Assembly: GCA_004431415.1 (NCBI GenBank)
Contig: QPMI01000439.1
Span: 248,001-312,000 of the forward strand
Source of the DNA: Cyanophora paradoxa
Lineage: Eukaryota; Glaucocystophyceae; Cyanophorales; Cyanophoraceae
Length of the DNA stretch: 64,000 bases
Reading direction: 5' to 3'
Shown: positions 42,901 to 51,344 of the stretch, piece by piece
Layout: the number at the start of each line of letters is the position of its first letter
Position numbering within the stretch: position 1 is the first letter of the stretch
Notes under the pieces: generated by a model
The model's database searches: none
What the model saw: only the letters and a program-made list of their open reading frames with translations
Told to the model about the DNA's origin: nothing
Translations under genes and position numbers: made by a program

Positions 42901-45900
42901 TGTGATGCCTCTGTCCAGTAGCCGACCGCCGTGCCTTTGCGCAGGACGACGCCCTTGACGCTGGGGTTCAGCACTCGCACTGTACATGTGCCGCCGTCCC
43001 ACTTGGTCACGGTGTCTGCAGGCATGAGGTCGTGCTGCACTGCAAATGCTCCGGACCGTTCCATCAAACCACAGGTCCCGTCCTTCGGCTGAGTGAGGGC
43101 GTCTCGCAGCACCAGCTGAATATTTTTCTCAGATGCCGGAGGGATGCGCACGTCCTCGGGCAGCGTCATCGCTGGTGCCTTCTCGTCATTCATCATTTTT
43201 ACTTGTTCGTCCATTTTATCTTTATGGATCAGCAGTCCGTCCGCTAGGTCTATTAACCAGCGATTTGCTTTGACGAAGTCTGCGCCTAGAATGACGTTCG
43301 TTGGCAACCGCTTCCACACGAAGAAAGGCTGCCGAGCATGTACCATGCTCCCTAGGGTGATGTCAAGATAGATCAGCCCTACGCACTTAACCGGAGAGCC
43401 GTCCGCTGTTGCAAACGAGCATGTGAACGAGCGGTCGATATGCTTCTCCAAGCCAAAGTGTTTAATCACCGCCTCTGCAACGATTGAATAAGCTGCACCG
43501 CTATCTATTAATGCATCGATAGCGCTGTTGCTATTGACCTTGATTTTTACATAGGCGTGGACGCCTCTCCGTCGCGTCGAGGTGGGTGCTAGCACCTCGG
43601 CCTCCGTTAATAATTCCGCAACTAGTGCGTCTACCTCATTCTGATCTGTGGGGATTGTATACAGATCTGCAAAATTGATGCTCATCTCCGCCGTGTTTGC
43701 TGCGGGCGCTGGAGATGAGGTTTCCTTTACACACAGCCGCTTGCCGGCGCGCTGTAAGTCTCGCTCAACCAACTTGCGATTAGTTGGGATAAAGAGCTTT
43801 CTTTCGACTCGTTTAGGTGCGACCGGACTAAGTCCGCCTTCGCTTGCGGCCTTTTGTTGGTCCGCTCCACGAGGGGTTGGCTCACCATGATCAGGTACCG
43901 TCGCCGAGTCAGGAGACTGTGCAGCGCCGAGGCTGCTCGTCCCCTCTTTCATCCCCATATCAGAAGTACGTCCAGACCGCACGGCTAACTCAATACTCCC
44001 CACCTGAGCGTCCCCAGGCGAGGCGAGCCGAGCATGTGACGATCCAGCCATCCTCTCTTGAGAGCTTTGCCCCTGGGCGCCCTTCGAGCGATGCTCTTTG
44101 AGGTACGCCGCCTTGGCCTTTGACCTTGCTGGTCTGGGCCGGGGTCGAGCTCCCGCATCCTGCACTGGCGCTGAGCCGGGGCCAGTCTTGCGCAGGGCAT
44201 AGGTGCCTTCGGTCACGCCGACGCTGTCCTGGGGCCCCAGGATGCCTTCGGTCATGCCGACGCTGCCTGCATCTTCCAAGTCGAGCGCGTGTTCTTCAGC
44301 TTGCAACGGGTATTCATCGTCCGTTTCGTATTTACGTTTATTTTGCTGCTCCGTTTCACACTTGGAAGGCGTCGAGCTCACGTCCTCGACTGTGAGCACT
44401 GCATACGGGTTCCTGTCCGCGAAATCACGCGTATTTACAGGTGACTGTACAACCGAGCGACTCGGCTGAGCTCGCTCGCGACTGACTTTATTTGCAGTTT
44501 TACGCTGAGGGCCTCCCGCCCTGGCTACGAAAGTTCAACTCTTGCAGCTGCTGCTGGAGAGCCGCGATCGCTGCGGTCTGCCTCTCCTTCTGCTGCTCTT
44601 CGTCCTGCTTCTTCTTAAAGAAGCACTTGTCCGCAGTGTGATTGAACCGGCCACAGAAGTCACACTGGACGTTCGAGGCTGCGCCTTGCGACTGGAAGGG
44701 GCGGCCCTGATAGCCTCCCTTTCCCTTGAAAGGTTTCTTACCCCCGCCTTGCGAGAAATTCTCGTCCTGGCGCTGACGCTTGAACCCAGAGCCGAAGCTC
44801 TGCTGCTGCTGGGGCGGCTGCTGGCGCATCCCACGAGCGGCTGCAGTTCCCTCTTCCATCTTGCGGGTGCGGCATTCAGCTATAATGTGCCCGCTCTTCC
44901 CACAGTAATTGCAGATGATCCGGCCGTCAGCATCAAAGCCGGCGTTCGGAGGGCGTTTGCGCTCCGGCCTCTGCTGCCGCTGATCGGACCGCGGGCGTTG
45001 ATACCCCTGGCCCTGCTGCGGGTACCCCTGCTGCTGCCGCTGGTATCCCTGCGGCGCGGGCTCACTGTACCCTCCCGCAGTTTCAGGGCGCTGGCCAACG
45101 TGATCGCGGACTTCCACGATGTTGGCTCGCAGCGTCGCCAGCTCGCGAGTGAGTCCCACGTCGCGCTCGCGCAAGGCCTCGCTGATCACCTCTTTGAGGG
45201 CGGCGGGCGTCGCGGCTGGAGGTGGTGGCGGAGCCAGACCCATGGGCTCCTGGACTGCGGCCACTTTTGCCGCCGCGGCCTGGATAGCGTAGGCGGCGTC
45301 GTCGGTGACGTACTCGACGAATAGCTTTTCCCAGGTAGCCACGTTGCTATTTGCCGCCGTGAGCTTCCTGTAGGCTTTGTGCGCCAGCTTATGCAGTCGC
45401 TTATTTTCGCTCAAGGCCATTGCCATCGCGTTTATTAATGTCGAATCGGTCCAGACGTTTTCCATATTCAGTAGGCGTCGATAGGAAATGCAGTCCTTCA
45501 CGTACATGCCGGCCTCCAGTGAGCCTGGCCGATCGATCTCACAGAGAGACGAGGCGGCCTCTTGTATGTGCTGCCTTAGTACAGCCTCCGGGTTCTGAGC
45601 CTCCGTGTACTTGTTTATAATATATGTGCGCAAAGCCTCGTAGTCATTTCGATCGAGTGCGGCCTCCCGCTCAATGCAGCGCACTAGACTCGTGGCCGTG
45701 AGCTGATTCGACCGCCGAAGGCACTTCATAAGTGCGTTCGCGCGCGCCTTCGAAACCTCCGCGGGCGTGTCGCCCTCGATACTAGCGCTAAAGAGATCAT
45801 ACTCTTCAAGGAAGCGAAGTATCTTATTGCCTCGCAGTTCAGGCAGTGGAAGATCCTTTCTATCCGAGTCCACCTTAAACTGCTTGATAGCCTTAGCTAC

Positions 45901-48900
45901 GGCTTCCGTCGCCGCTACTGCTGCGTTGGCAGCCTGCACAGCCATTGCTCCTGTTTGATTGAAATAGGATATGCTACCGAGCAGGGCGGGTTGGAAGGGA
46001 GGGAAAAGAAACTTTGATGTCACTGCGCTCGTTCCAAAAAGGAACGTATAAGGAACCGGTCACAGAGATCGATATACAAAGTACGGGCGCACTGCCTCCG
46101 GGGCCGTAAACGACGATCCGAAGCACTGAGAACCGATGCCCAAAAGTTGACCGTCAGCGGATGTACAGTCTACAAGCGGCAAGACGTATACGTACTTTTG
46201 AATTCGCAGTTGACGCCCGTTTACCCACGCTTGACGCCGGAGGCCGAGCCGGACGGCGAGGACGGTGAGTAGCCGCCGTCTATAATCCAGTGACCGTCGG
46301 CACAGCGCACGAGAAAACCGTTATCGGGGTGCGGGGTGCACGTGCCGGTCGAATTCTTCTCGCTGGGCGTGTCGGGGAAGAGCGTACGCTCGAGATCCTC
46401 GGGCTCGGCCTTGCGGTTGCGCGGCACCAGCGTCTTGCCGGCGCCCACCTTGACAGGCGTACGCGCGGTCCCGGCGCCGACTCCGGCCGGGGGCGCGACG
46501 TAGACCGGCGGCTGCTGAACGGGGGCCGCGTAGTTGACGGAGGCGCCGGTGTTGGCTCCGAAGAAGTACGACTGACCGACGTCCGGGAACTGATCAAAGA
46601 TCTGTTCGCGAAGAAAAAACGTCGGTTGCGGCCACTTGACTGGCTCTTAGCCGATGACGGCCTAGTCGCGCACGATCTGTTTTAACGTCGGCGGCGAGCT
46701 CACCTTGCCCGCGAAGGTCGGGGCCAGTGGCACAGTCACCGGAACCGGACCGACAGCCGGGGTCGGATCGACAGGCGCGGCGCTAGTAACCGGGTAGGAC
46801 TCCGTGACCCGCTTGGTCTCCCGATCGAGCTCCTCGGTTTGCGGACGGAGCTTGTTCGACTCCGGGGAATGGACGTACTTGACCGAGGTCCGGCGCTCCT
46901 TCACCGTCTCCTCGGTGCGAGTACCGAGTCCAGCCGCAGTCGCGCCGACCGGAAGTGCCTATCCAATGGGAATAGTTCAGAGACAAGCCTTGATAAAATT
47001 ACGAATCCGTTAATTTGGCTGGTGTCGTAGGGGCGTGGGTTCGACGGCCGTTAACGCAGCCGTTCGAGCAGGCCCCGTGAAAAGGTGACTAGAACCCCTT
47101 CGGATCAAGGCTTCTGACTATCCCACGGATCTCTAGACGGGCAGTAGGGGGACTACGCACACGGACGGGCTCCGTGGTGGTCAGAGTAGCCTGGACCCCG
47201 TTGTAACCGGCCCCCTGCTGAACAACAGCAGCGGCGCCCTCGGGCAGAACCGGCGTAGTATTATTACAACCGTGAGAGTCCGACATTGTGAGCCTAAAAC
47301 GCGGGTTTTGATCAGCGGCCGGTTCACAAGAATCAGGGGAAAGCATGTCGTAGGAATCAGACTCAGAGCACCGTACGAAGGTGAAGAGAGTCAGGTGGGC
47401 GGGGCGTCGGCGCCTAGCTTGCTGCGATGCGGCAGCAACCAGGCGGGCTTCGCGGACTGCTCCTTTCTGCGAAATTACTGCGAGTTATCGAGTCGGCTTA
47501 TAATAAGGGACGGGTACCACCGTCTTCCGTTTCGATCCCTCCCGAGAATCGCCCGATTTCCGGAAATTCCGGAAATCGGAGGATCCTCGTCCAATAGTCG
47601 CCAGTCCTTCGACGGCCGAGTACTAGTGCCGACGGAAGCCGGCTCGCCAAGTTGGCTCGTAATGTTAATTGCCCCTAGCCGTCGTGAGCTAGTTAGATAA
47701 ATAGTTATCCATATGGCTTTTCTTGCGTGCCCATGCCACGCCGTAGTTCGTGCACGTCCGTTGTTCGGAGCTTGCCAAGTTGCTCCTGGCCTGATCGGTC
47801 CGAGCCCCTTAGGCTGGTTCGATTCGAGCCCTTAGGCTGGACTACCGTAGAGAATAGTAGTGCTGCAACGCCGGACCTTTCCGGGCTTCGAGCCTGGATT
47901 ACTACGTATACTCGAGTGCGGCTAGTTAACTGAATATTATATTCGGTCGAAAAAGCAAACCGGGTACGGCCACACGGCCTTAACAATGAGAGCGGGGGTT
48001 TCGGTTGCCAGAGTTGAGCGAACGAGCGGGTTGCAGTGCGCACCCTACAGAAGTATCGCTATTCCCCGCTGGAGGACACGATGTCGACGTGGAAAGCCAC
48101 GACTGTCGCTTTGCGAAACGGTGCAGGGGCGTCTCTCCGTCCACATTTTGCATCTGCGCCAGCTTTGCGGGTTCCGTGTCAAGCAAAGGGCCCCGGAAGC
48201 AAGCGCCTTGAGACGCATCGCACCTCGGGGCATCGGTGCAGAACTTTGAGAACAAAGGCAGCGCCGCCGTCGGTTCCAAATCCTGTGAGGTGCAGGCAAC
48301 AGTTTCCATTGAAGTCCTGCCGAGATATGGATCCGGAGTGAGTGTGAGAAGAATCTCGAAGCGGCTTATGATTAGAGGCGCAGGCTCCCGATCCGTGCCT
48401 GGGCCCTGGGGTCGGAGAAGGGCAGGAGGGCGGCTGCAGCCGCAAAGTTCCCCTTCCAGCACGCCAGCGCCAACGGCGTCCGTCCTGCGGGTTGGGCCTC
48501 AGATGCAGGTTTGTGAACGCAGACCGAAGAGTTCGAGAGCAAGAATGAGCAGACCCAAGGGGTCCGTAACGGAGAGTGCGAATTTGATGCTCTGCACAGC
48601 AGCCTGTGGCAGATGCATGTTCATGTGAGAGCCCAGCAAAGGTGGGGTGCGGGCAAGGTTCGGCGCACATCATGATCACTGTCGCTGTCCGCCGGCAACA
48701 GCGCATCTGGCGCTGCACTGACAGCCTCAAACAACTCATCCGGCCACATCGCATCCTGCGCTGCAGCGTGGACCATCTTGTAGCTCTCCCAGCGGAGTTC
48801 CTCGAAGGACTTGGCGGCATATTCTGGCATCAGTGTGATAGCCGTGTACTGCAGAAGCGCAGTCTTTTCTCCAGGTATACGTATAATTTGATCGCCGTCG

Positions 48901-51120
48901 ACGTACTGGAAGATCACCTCTTCTGCCTTAGTAACCTCGTAGTCCGGGAGGCCTTGAAGCTCGCCGGAAGGGCGCAAGTTCGCCCCAGGGTCTGGAGTGA
49001 TCGAAAATGGATGAGAAGGGTCCTGCATGCTGGCGGCAATGGTCGTAGGGTCCAAGCAGATGTGAAGTATGTCTCTTATCGAAACTGCCGCAACCAATGC
49101 CGCAGCCTGTGGAAGGCACCAGTGAGGTCGTGCACGAAACTTGGCGAGCCGCGCAGCAATGAGTGTGACGGCAAGCCGAGCGGCACGCACGTAGTGGAAG
49201 AGTGTGTACCCGTGCTCGTCTGTGGTGCCGTCCACCTTTGCGCCCCGAGCGCAGAGACCGGCCATCACCGCCATCACCTCATTCTTGCCTACTGTTCTCA
49301 GCGCGATGTCGACGCCGCGGCCCGCCATGAAGTTCGGGTGGGGAGGATTGAGACCGAGGAGGTCCACGAAAGGCCGGGGGCTCCGGATCGTGGGTGCCCA
49401 GCGGGCCGGGTCGGCGCCGCGCTCGAGGAGAAGCTTGGCGATCTGGAGAAAGCCAGTTTCGCACGCCACCAGCAGCGCAGTCCTGCGGTGGATATTATTG
49501 CTTAGCAGTGAATGTACATGAGTGCCGCAGTGCCATCAGATCTAGAACAGATCTGAAGCACACGGAACGGATCTTTCGGTTGTGATTGTGTCACAGTGGG
49601 TCTTTTAATTATAATGTCCTCCGTCCCCGTGGCCAGGGAAAGCCACCAATACTCCACGTATAATAATAATTTCTACATATCTTTTAATTCTATAATAAAT
49701 TCTACATAAATGCCTGCTCACCTTCCTTTCGTGTCGGCTGTATCGTAATCAAAGTCCGCATCCTCAGCATTCAGCAGAAGCAGAGCCGCCTGCTCATCAC
49801 CGCGCGCGATGGCCGCGAGGAGCGGGGTCTGCCCCTCCGCGTCCTGAGCGGCAAGGACCGCAGACTGAGAGTTCGCCTGCGCATGTTCTGCGGTGCCACA
49901 TGCATATGTGCAGTGCTGTCAGTGTTGGCCACGCGTGCGGGAGCAGTGCAAGTGCTCTGGGCGTGGAGTCGACGCACCCAAGAGCTCGCGAAGGACATCG
50001 CACCCCTTGTCCCAGTCGCTGTGAACGAGGTGGAAGGCGGTGCGGCCGTCTCGGTCCGCCGCAAGCAGGTCGATCGGTCTTGTAGAGCTCGACGCCTCCA
50101 GCAGTGCTCGAATCGCCGAACCCGCCTTGTGGCTTGCAGCCCGCACCAGTGGAGTCCGCCCCTCGGCATCTGCGGGCCCGCTACCTAAGCCTGGAAGCAG
50201 AGGGCTATCTTATGCTTAGTTCAGAGAACGCACCCTTGGCGCTGGCGGCATCGGGCCGGGCTGCAAAAAGAGTCCGCAGGGCGAACGAACTGTTGTTTTG
50301 GGCGAAGGTGTATGCGAGCGTGTCCCCCGCCTCGTTCTGCCGGCAGATTAATATTCAAGAACGGCTCATTAAAAGCATGGCAGCCGCCGCAGAGACGCAC
50401 GACAGCAGTGCAAGCGGGATCGCGATCGCATCCGAGCGCCAGGAGCAGCCGGAAGGCCAGCACAATTCCCCGGCTGGGCTGTTCGCGGTCGCCCATCCGC
50501 GTTAAAATACCCTGTACGTAGTAGAGGAGGATCCGGTTGACATATAAATTTGGAGGGGAGGCTATATATATCAAAGACAGCAGGAAATGTGTGCCTGAAG
50601 CGGGGTCCGGCCCGTGTCGTATGAACGAGCCTCGACCAGGCTAGACAGGCCCCAGCGCCGCATTACCGAAGCCCATTTCTCCACGAACGATGCGCAGTCC
50701 TCTTCTTCGAGAGTCTTGTAGCCGTCGAGTTGCATCGCAGCCTCCACACTGGATTTTAAAATGAAGTGCAGCGCCGTTCTTCCCGCTAAAAGGATGGACC
50801 TGGAGCCAGCATGCGTGACACGCATTGGGTGCGGCGCATCCCACGGCCGCGGCAGGCGTCGCCACGGGCCGGGGAGCACGCGGCACAGGGGTGACGCCCC
50901 GCGCTCGACGAGCTTCGAGGCCACATCCAGCCGGCCAGCCTTGATCGCTTCTGCGTATATATGTGCACGGCCGGTTCAATATATTAACCAGCCGCGAACA
51001 GCTCACGCAGAAACAAGTGTGCGGACTTAGGAAGAAGGTCAAGCCGTCCTCGTCGGAGCCGTCAAGCCCCGCACAAGAAACCTTTGAAATTCCGTCCGCC
51101 TTATGCAGAGCATCCTTCAC
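36970..51120 (-). CDS. Ankyrin-repeat protein with Nup98-like motif (tandem copy 2), split by retrotransposon
   Basis: Exons, right to left, encode VKDALHKADGISKV (51,120), DVASKLVERGASPLCRVLPG (50,930-50,870), GRTALHFILKSS (50,790), RAASHKAGSAIRALLEAS, DRDGRTAFHLVHSDWDKG (50,050-50,000) and DAEGQTPLLAAIARGDEQAA (49,845-49,785). The long exon 49,490-48,640 has RTALLVACETGFLQIAKLLL, KVDGTTDEHGYTLFHYV and the Nup98-like ITLMPEYAAKSFEELRWESY (about 48,839-48,780). Then come ACWKGNFAAAAALL (48,475) and AKLAQMQNVDGETPLHRFAK (48,165-48,105). The remaining exons resume beyond the retrotransposon: AIKRAAHVLASASDVAALDA (about 37,543-37,484), QQDRTGSTPLHIACRV (37,290) and VEVARALLAAGAPAGQDAPR (37,168). 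The element sits in the intron preceding AIKRAAH, so splicing could in principle still join the halves across a roughly 10-kb intron. No enzymatic domain is visible. Start and stop are uncertain. Confidence 0.6.
37552..37555. repeat. Target-site duplication, left copy (ATGA)
   Basis: ATGA directly abuts the left LTR and is repeated at 47,986-47,989. Joining the flanks with one ATGA gives CTGCGGATGAGAGCGGG. The uninterrupted ankyrin copy 1 reads CTGCGGATGCGAGCGGG at the same place. Confidence 0.85.
37556..38463 (-). repeat. 3' LTR of the Ty3-type element
   Basis: 908 bp. In element orientation it starts TGTTAAGGCC and ends CCTTTTCA. The same sequence recurs 9,522 bases to the right with no difference that I can see. 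Confidence 0.95.
38520..44534 (-). CDS. pol: Ty3-type Pol polyprotein (protease, RT, RNase H, integrase)
   Basis: The open frame runs from just after a TGA at 44,537-44,535 to the stop at 38,520 (about 2,000 codons). It overlaps the end of gag by 35 nt in the +1 frame and has no plausible ATG upstream of the protease, so it is probably expressed as a Gag-Pol fusion. Domains in order: Ser/Pro-rich linker; retroviral-type aspartic protease with DALIDSGAAYSIV (about 43,530-43,490); RT with FCVDYRQLNTITK and the YLDD active site (about 42,095-42,075); RNase H with QTDACVDGFSA, DLEGAAAVW and RTDHEALL; integrase zinc-binding HHCC (ending LCEHCRTQKF, 40,190-40,160). The integrase core has acidic residues in MDEVNF, CDQGSAF and GVLERGHQ. 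A GPY/F-type C-terminal module (GYSGPYIVEE) follows near 38,660. All catalytic residues I can check are present. No chromodomain follows. Confidence 0.92.
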   Translation of the reverse strand, partial: TFVARAGGPQRKTANKVSRERAQPSRSVVQSPVNTRDFADRNPYAVLTVEDVSSTPSKCETEQQNKRKYETDDEYPLQAEEHALDLEDAGSVGMTEGILGPQDSVGVTEGTYALRKTGPGSAPVQDAGARPRPRPARSKAKAAYLKEHRSKGAQGQSSQERMAGSSHARLASPGDAQVGSIELAVRSGRTSDMGMKEGTSSLGAAQSPDSATVPDHGEPTPRGADQQKAASEGGLSPVAPKRVERKLFIPTNRKLVERDLQRAGKRLCVKETSSPAPAANTAEMSINFADLYTIPTDQNEVDALVAELLTEAEVLAPTSTRRRGVHAYVKIKVNSNSAIDALIDSGAAYSIVAEAVIKHFGLEKHIDRSFTCSFATADGSPVKCVGLIYLDITLGSMVHARQPFFVWKRLPTNVILGADFVKANRWLIDLADGLLIHKDKMDEQVKMMNDEKAPAMTLPEDVRIPPASEKNIQLVLRDALTQPKDGTCGLMERSGAFAVQHDLMPADTVTKWDGGTCTVRVLNPSVKGVVLRKGTAVGYWTEASQLNISTIFENGAVNSKEPAMRAAVAAVAEAARGQLEPTTCWCGQAHCKECQAKAADKDWQELKTRLDVGFDELPRCLRDSVYDVLYAKRHMFTLSYKVEPGKTMPAEFAHVIDTGDHRPIRVPLRQMDPIRRAEIRKIIQEQLDAGVIVPSKSPWAFPVVLAKKKDGTWRFCVDYRQLNTITKQDAYPLPRIDDIFNNLQGAVIFSTLDMVSGYWQLPLSEESKEKTAFRTSEGQFEFTQLPFGLSGAPRSFQNAMNIILSGLAWTHALCYLDDLVVYSRSIETHARDLNKVLSRLDEANVRLKPTKCKFAKAEVELLGHVVDASGVRVDPKKVQILHDWPQPKTVRQLRGFLGFASYYRKFIEGFSVLAAPLTSLLRARIPWMWKEAQQEAFEKLKKRLTSAPVLQYPDFGRPFIVQTDACVDGFSAILKQKDGQGREYIVGCASRTTTDSERNYWPTDLEGAAAVWAITEQFRPYLELGPFTLRTDHEALLAIFKPNYPLSGMAANRATKWAVKLQRFMPFTIEHVKGKINGDADVISRLYDYYGKVRPRRDVTTSEVSTQTDSDSSPSLGVNAVSASKNEENELEDNVGTESPATLAASLTNLLAPAQAGSGPPSLFELAKLNLTATLASQGDRLAITEFLKRREVAHRLKNKPVVQPPRIVHFTLAPADNPRAEQLMGTRSWKQHIDKLPLSQAAVLSLHIMPGQDRRGRQGPCLGFRKTLQKVKDASNIAGAAIPGWMVRIVRAAVDICPLCRSRRQRKRRVQQRGELPAVATTQQSSATADPRVRDAQRDDPTWRALIDFMEGGEAAQKLTVKEREALAVQSQDYKLGPGGLLLHLSYPHGETRERIVIPVSLRKEIIKEAHSGFGSGHGGYHATNNRLQRNFYWPRMRDSVRKYVSLCEHCRTQKFDRPTSKEPTPRYSSRPMQRWQMDEVNFAGKGGKALITFEDTFSKWMCASAHESVNAQTIIQAILAVIYEHGLMIELECDQGSAFTSKEVREFLTSMGIKLVIMPAYTPQAKGVLERGHQTLEAKIRSLASDRKTHWTRVVGEALLAMRTTVSQATGFTPFRLMRGYDPYLPIDLHYASLPTLAEGAPRLTAVEAQTAAFGPAKTTVAADAVDEDAVWIRDSACTNGWRLVANKHSSAGRMRTHMRCRWRSDATAAAAAMIYIAGISKQLTFTSPGPALLKPSTRRPPKLRGAQATAAGGVEHAEVDMGADNEGDMHTYTRQMHRHALLAEQHMHIADSTSSSGNATAAAEAAAGTNNDTNAGLGLGGPGDGMRSAVSARSSTTSGTTSSAAHGPEINIEPRSTGSDLPTSAMYRSIVQLPASNEVLTAWLKIHKNQQIADWQMAFLNLFKQSLRIKHGWIDKGRRRNFKVGDPVDLYLPPERTKKPGQAAASGYSGPYIVEEAVSGSRVKIRSVPDDPRIFHRPGQLIEVHVSRLRPFPIENLLSLP
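44500..46023 (-). CDS. gag: Ty3-type Gag polyprotein
   Basis: 507-residue open frame ending at TAA 44,502-44,500. The first start-type codon in the frame is GTG at 46,023; the nearest ATG gives ATAVQAAN-like sequence (MAVQAANAAV), about 25 residues later, and may be the real start. The N-terminal half is the helical capsid-like region (FLEEYDLFSASIEGD, LAHKAYRKL). The C-terminal half is Gln/Gly-rich with two CCHC zinc knuckles, CNYCGKSGHIIAEC (about 44,910-44,870) and CDFCGRFNHTADKC (about 44,665-44,625), which bind the element RNA during particle assembly. The C terminus overlaps the pol frame. Confidence 0.9.
   Translation of the reverse strand: MTSKFLFPPFQPALLGSISYFNQTGAMAVQAANAAVAATEAVAKAIKQFKVDSDRKDLPLPELRGNKILRFLEEYDLFSASIEGDTPAEVSKARANALMKCLRRSNQLTATSLVRCIEREAALDRNDYEALRTYIINKYTEAQNPEAVLRQHIQEAASSLCEIDRPGSLEAGMYVKDCISYRRLLNMENVWTDSTLINAMAMALSENKRLHKLAHKAYRKLTAANSNVATWEKLFVEYVTDDAAYAIQAAAAKVAAVQEPMGLAPPPPPAATPAALKEVISEALRERDVGLTRELATLRANIVEVRDHVGQRPETAGGYSEPAPQGYQRQQQGYPQQGQGYQRPRSDQRQQRPERKRPPNAGFDADGRIICNYCGKSGHIIAECRTRKMEEGTAAARGMRQQPPQQQQSFGSGFKRQRQDENFSQGGGKKPFKGKGGYQGRPFQSQGAASNVQCDFCGRFNHTADKCFFKKKQDEEQQKERQTAAIAALQQQLQELNFRSQGGRPSA
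46221..46962 (-). pseudogene. Coding-like segment with in-frame stops in the retrotransposon leader
   Basis: Between the 5' LTR and gag, one minus-strand frame reads protein-like sequence with GC3-rich codons. It starts ALPVGATAAGLGTRTEETVK after a TAG, continues through KYVHSPESNKLRPQTEELDR, and reaches VRD. TAG at 46,664-46,662 and TAA at 46,649-46,647 follow. The same frame then continues WPQPTFFLREQIFDQFPDVG, through VGAGKTLVPRNRKAEPEDLE, to GFLVRCADGHWIIDGGY and TAA at 46,223-46,221. The resumption of the same frame after two stops suggests an inactivated coding region, either an ancestral element ORF or captured host sequence. I do not recognise it. Being LTR-internal, it would be transcribed with the genomic RNA. 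Confidence 0.5.
47078..47985 (-). repeat. 5' LTR of the Ty3-type element
   Basis: 908 bp, copy of the 3' LTR. It should contain the element's promoter and transcription start. No TATA box is clear, although the AT-rich ATATAATATTCAG-like stretch near the LTR start in element orientation is a candidate. Confidence 0.95.
47986..47989. repeat. Target-site duplication, right copy (ATGA)
   Basis: Second ATGA, immediately after the right LTR; see the left copy. Confidence 0.85.
48780..48839 (-). other. Nup98-like motif in ankyrin copy 2
   Basis: Encodes ITLMPEYAAKSFEELRWESY, with the core MPEY-x-x-KS-x-EELRW shared with copy 1 and with Nup98-type proteins. It lies C-terminal to the TTDEHGYTLFHY segment here, whereas in copy 1 it lies N-terminal to it. 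Confidence 0.6.
49500..49735 (-). other. AT-rich intron of ankyrin copy 2
   Basis: A TAATAATAAT-rich stretch between the exon encoding DTADTKG-like sequence (ends near 49,735) and the long exon starting near 49,490. No coding potential. It is unusually AT-rich compared with other introns. Confidence 0.5.
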
Positions 51121-51344
51121 GAGAGGAGTTAACGTTGAACAGCATGAGCAGCATTGACTTATATATCAATAACAGGTACTCGTGGCGTACAATGACCTCT
51201 CCGAGAATAACCATCTGTCGCTCCCGCGGAGTCTGCGGATCTAGGACTCCAGCGAACTGCGATTGCAACGGCGTTCAAAGCTGCAACTGCAAGCAAACGC
51301 ACAGCCAATAATTTATAAAGTTAATCTTGTCATGATCATGCTAA

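Larger units (their letters stand above)
37556..47985 (-). mobile_element. Complete Ty3-type LTR retrotransposon, very recent insertion
   Basis: 10,430 bp bounded by 908-bp LTRs (37,556-38,463 and 47,078-47,985) that appear identical throughout. LTR ends are TG...CA. Internal order on the minus strand is gag, protease, reverse transcriptase, RNase H, integrase, which is the Ty3 order. The flanking bases are ATGA on both sides (37,552-37,555 and 47,986-47,989), a 4-bp target duplication. The empty site can be read from the paralogous ankyrin intron at about 35,280-35,300. Gag and pol frames are open, and LTR identity means little time has passed since insertion, so it is potentially active. 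No conventional primer-binding TGG follows the 5' LTR. The tract next to the 3' LTR is only weakly purine-rich (GGTGGAGG). Confidence 0.92.

Noticed and set aside
47020-47077. Possible primer-binding site next to the 5' LTR (GTTCGAGCAGGCCCCG on the plus strand)
   Set aside because: It contains TTCGA but lacks the TGG complementary to a tRNA CCA end at the LTR border, and the T-stem does not pair properly. I could not name a primer tRNA.
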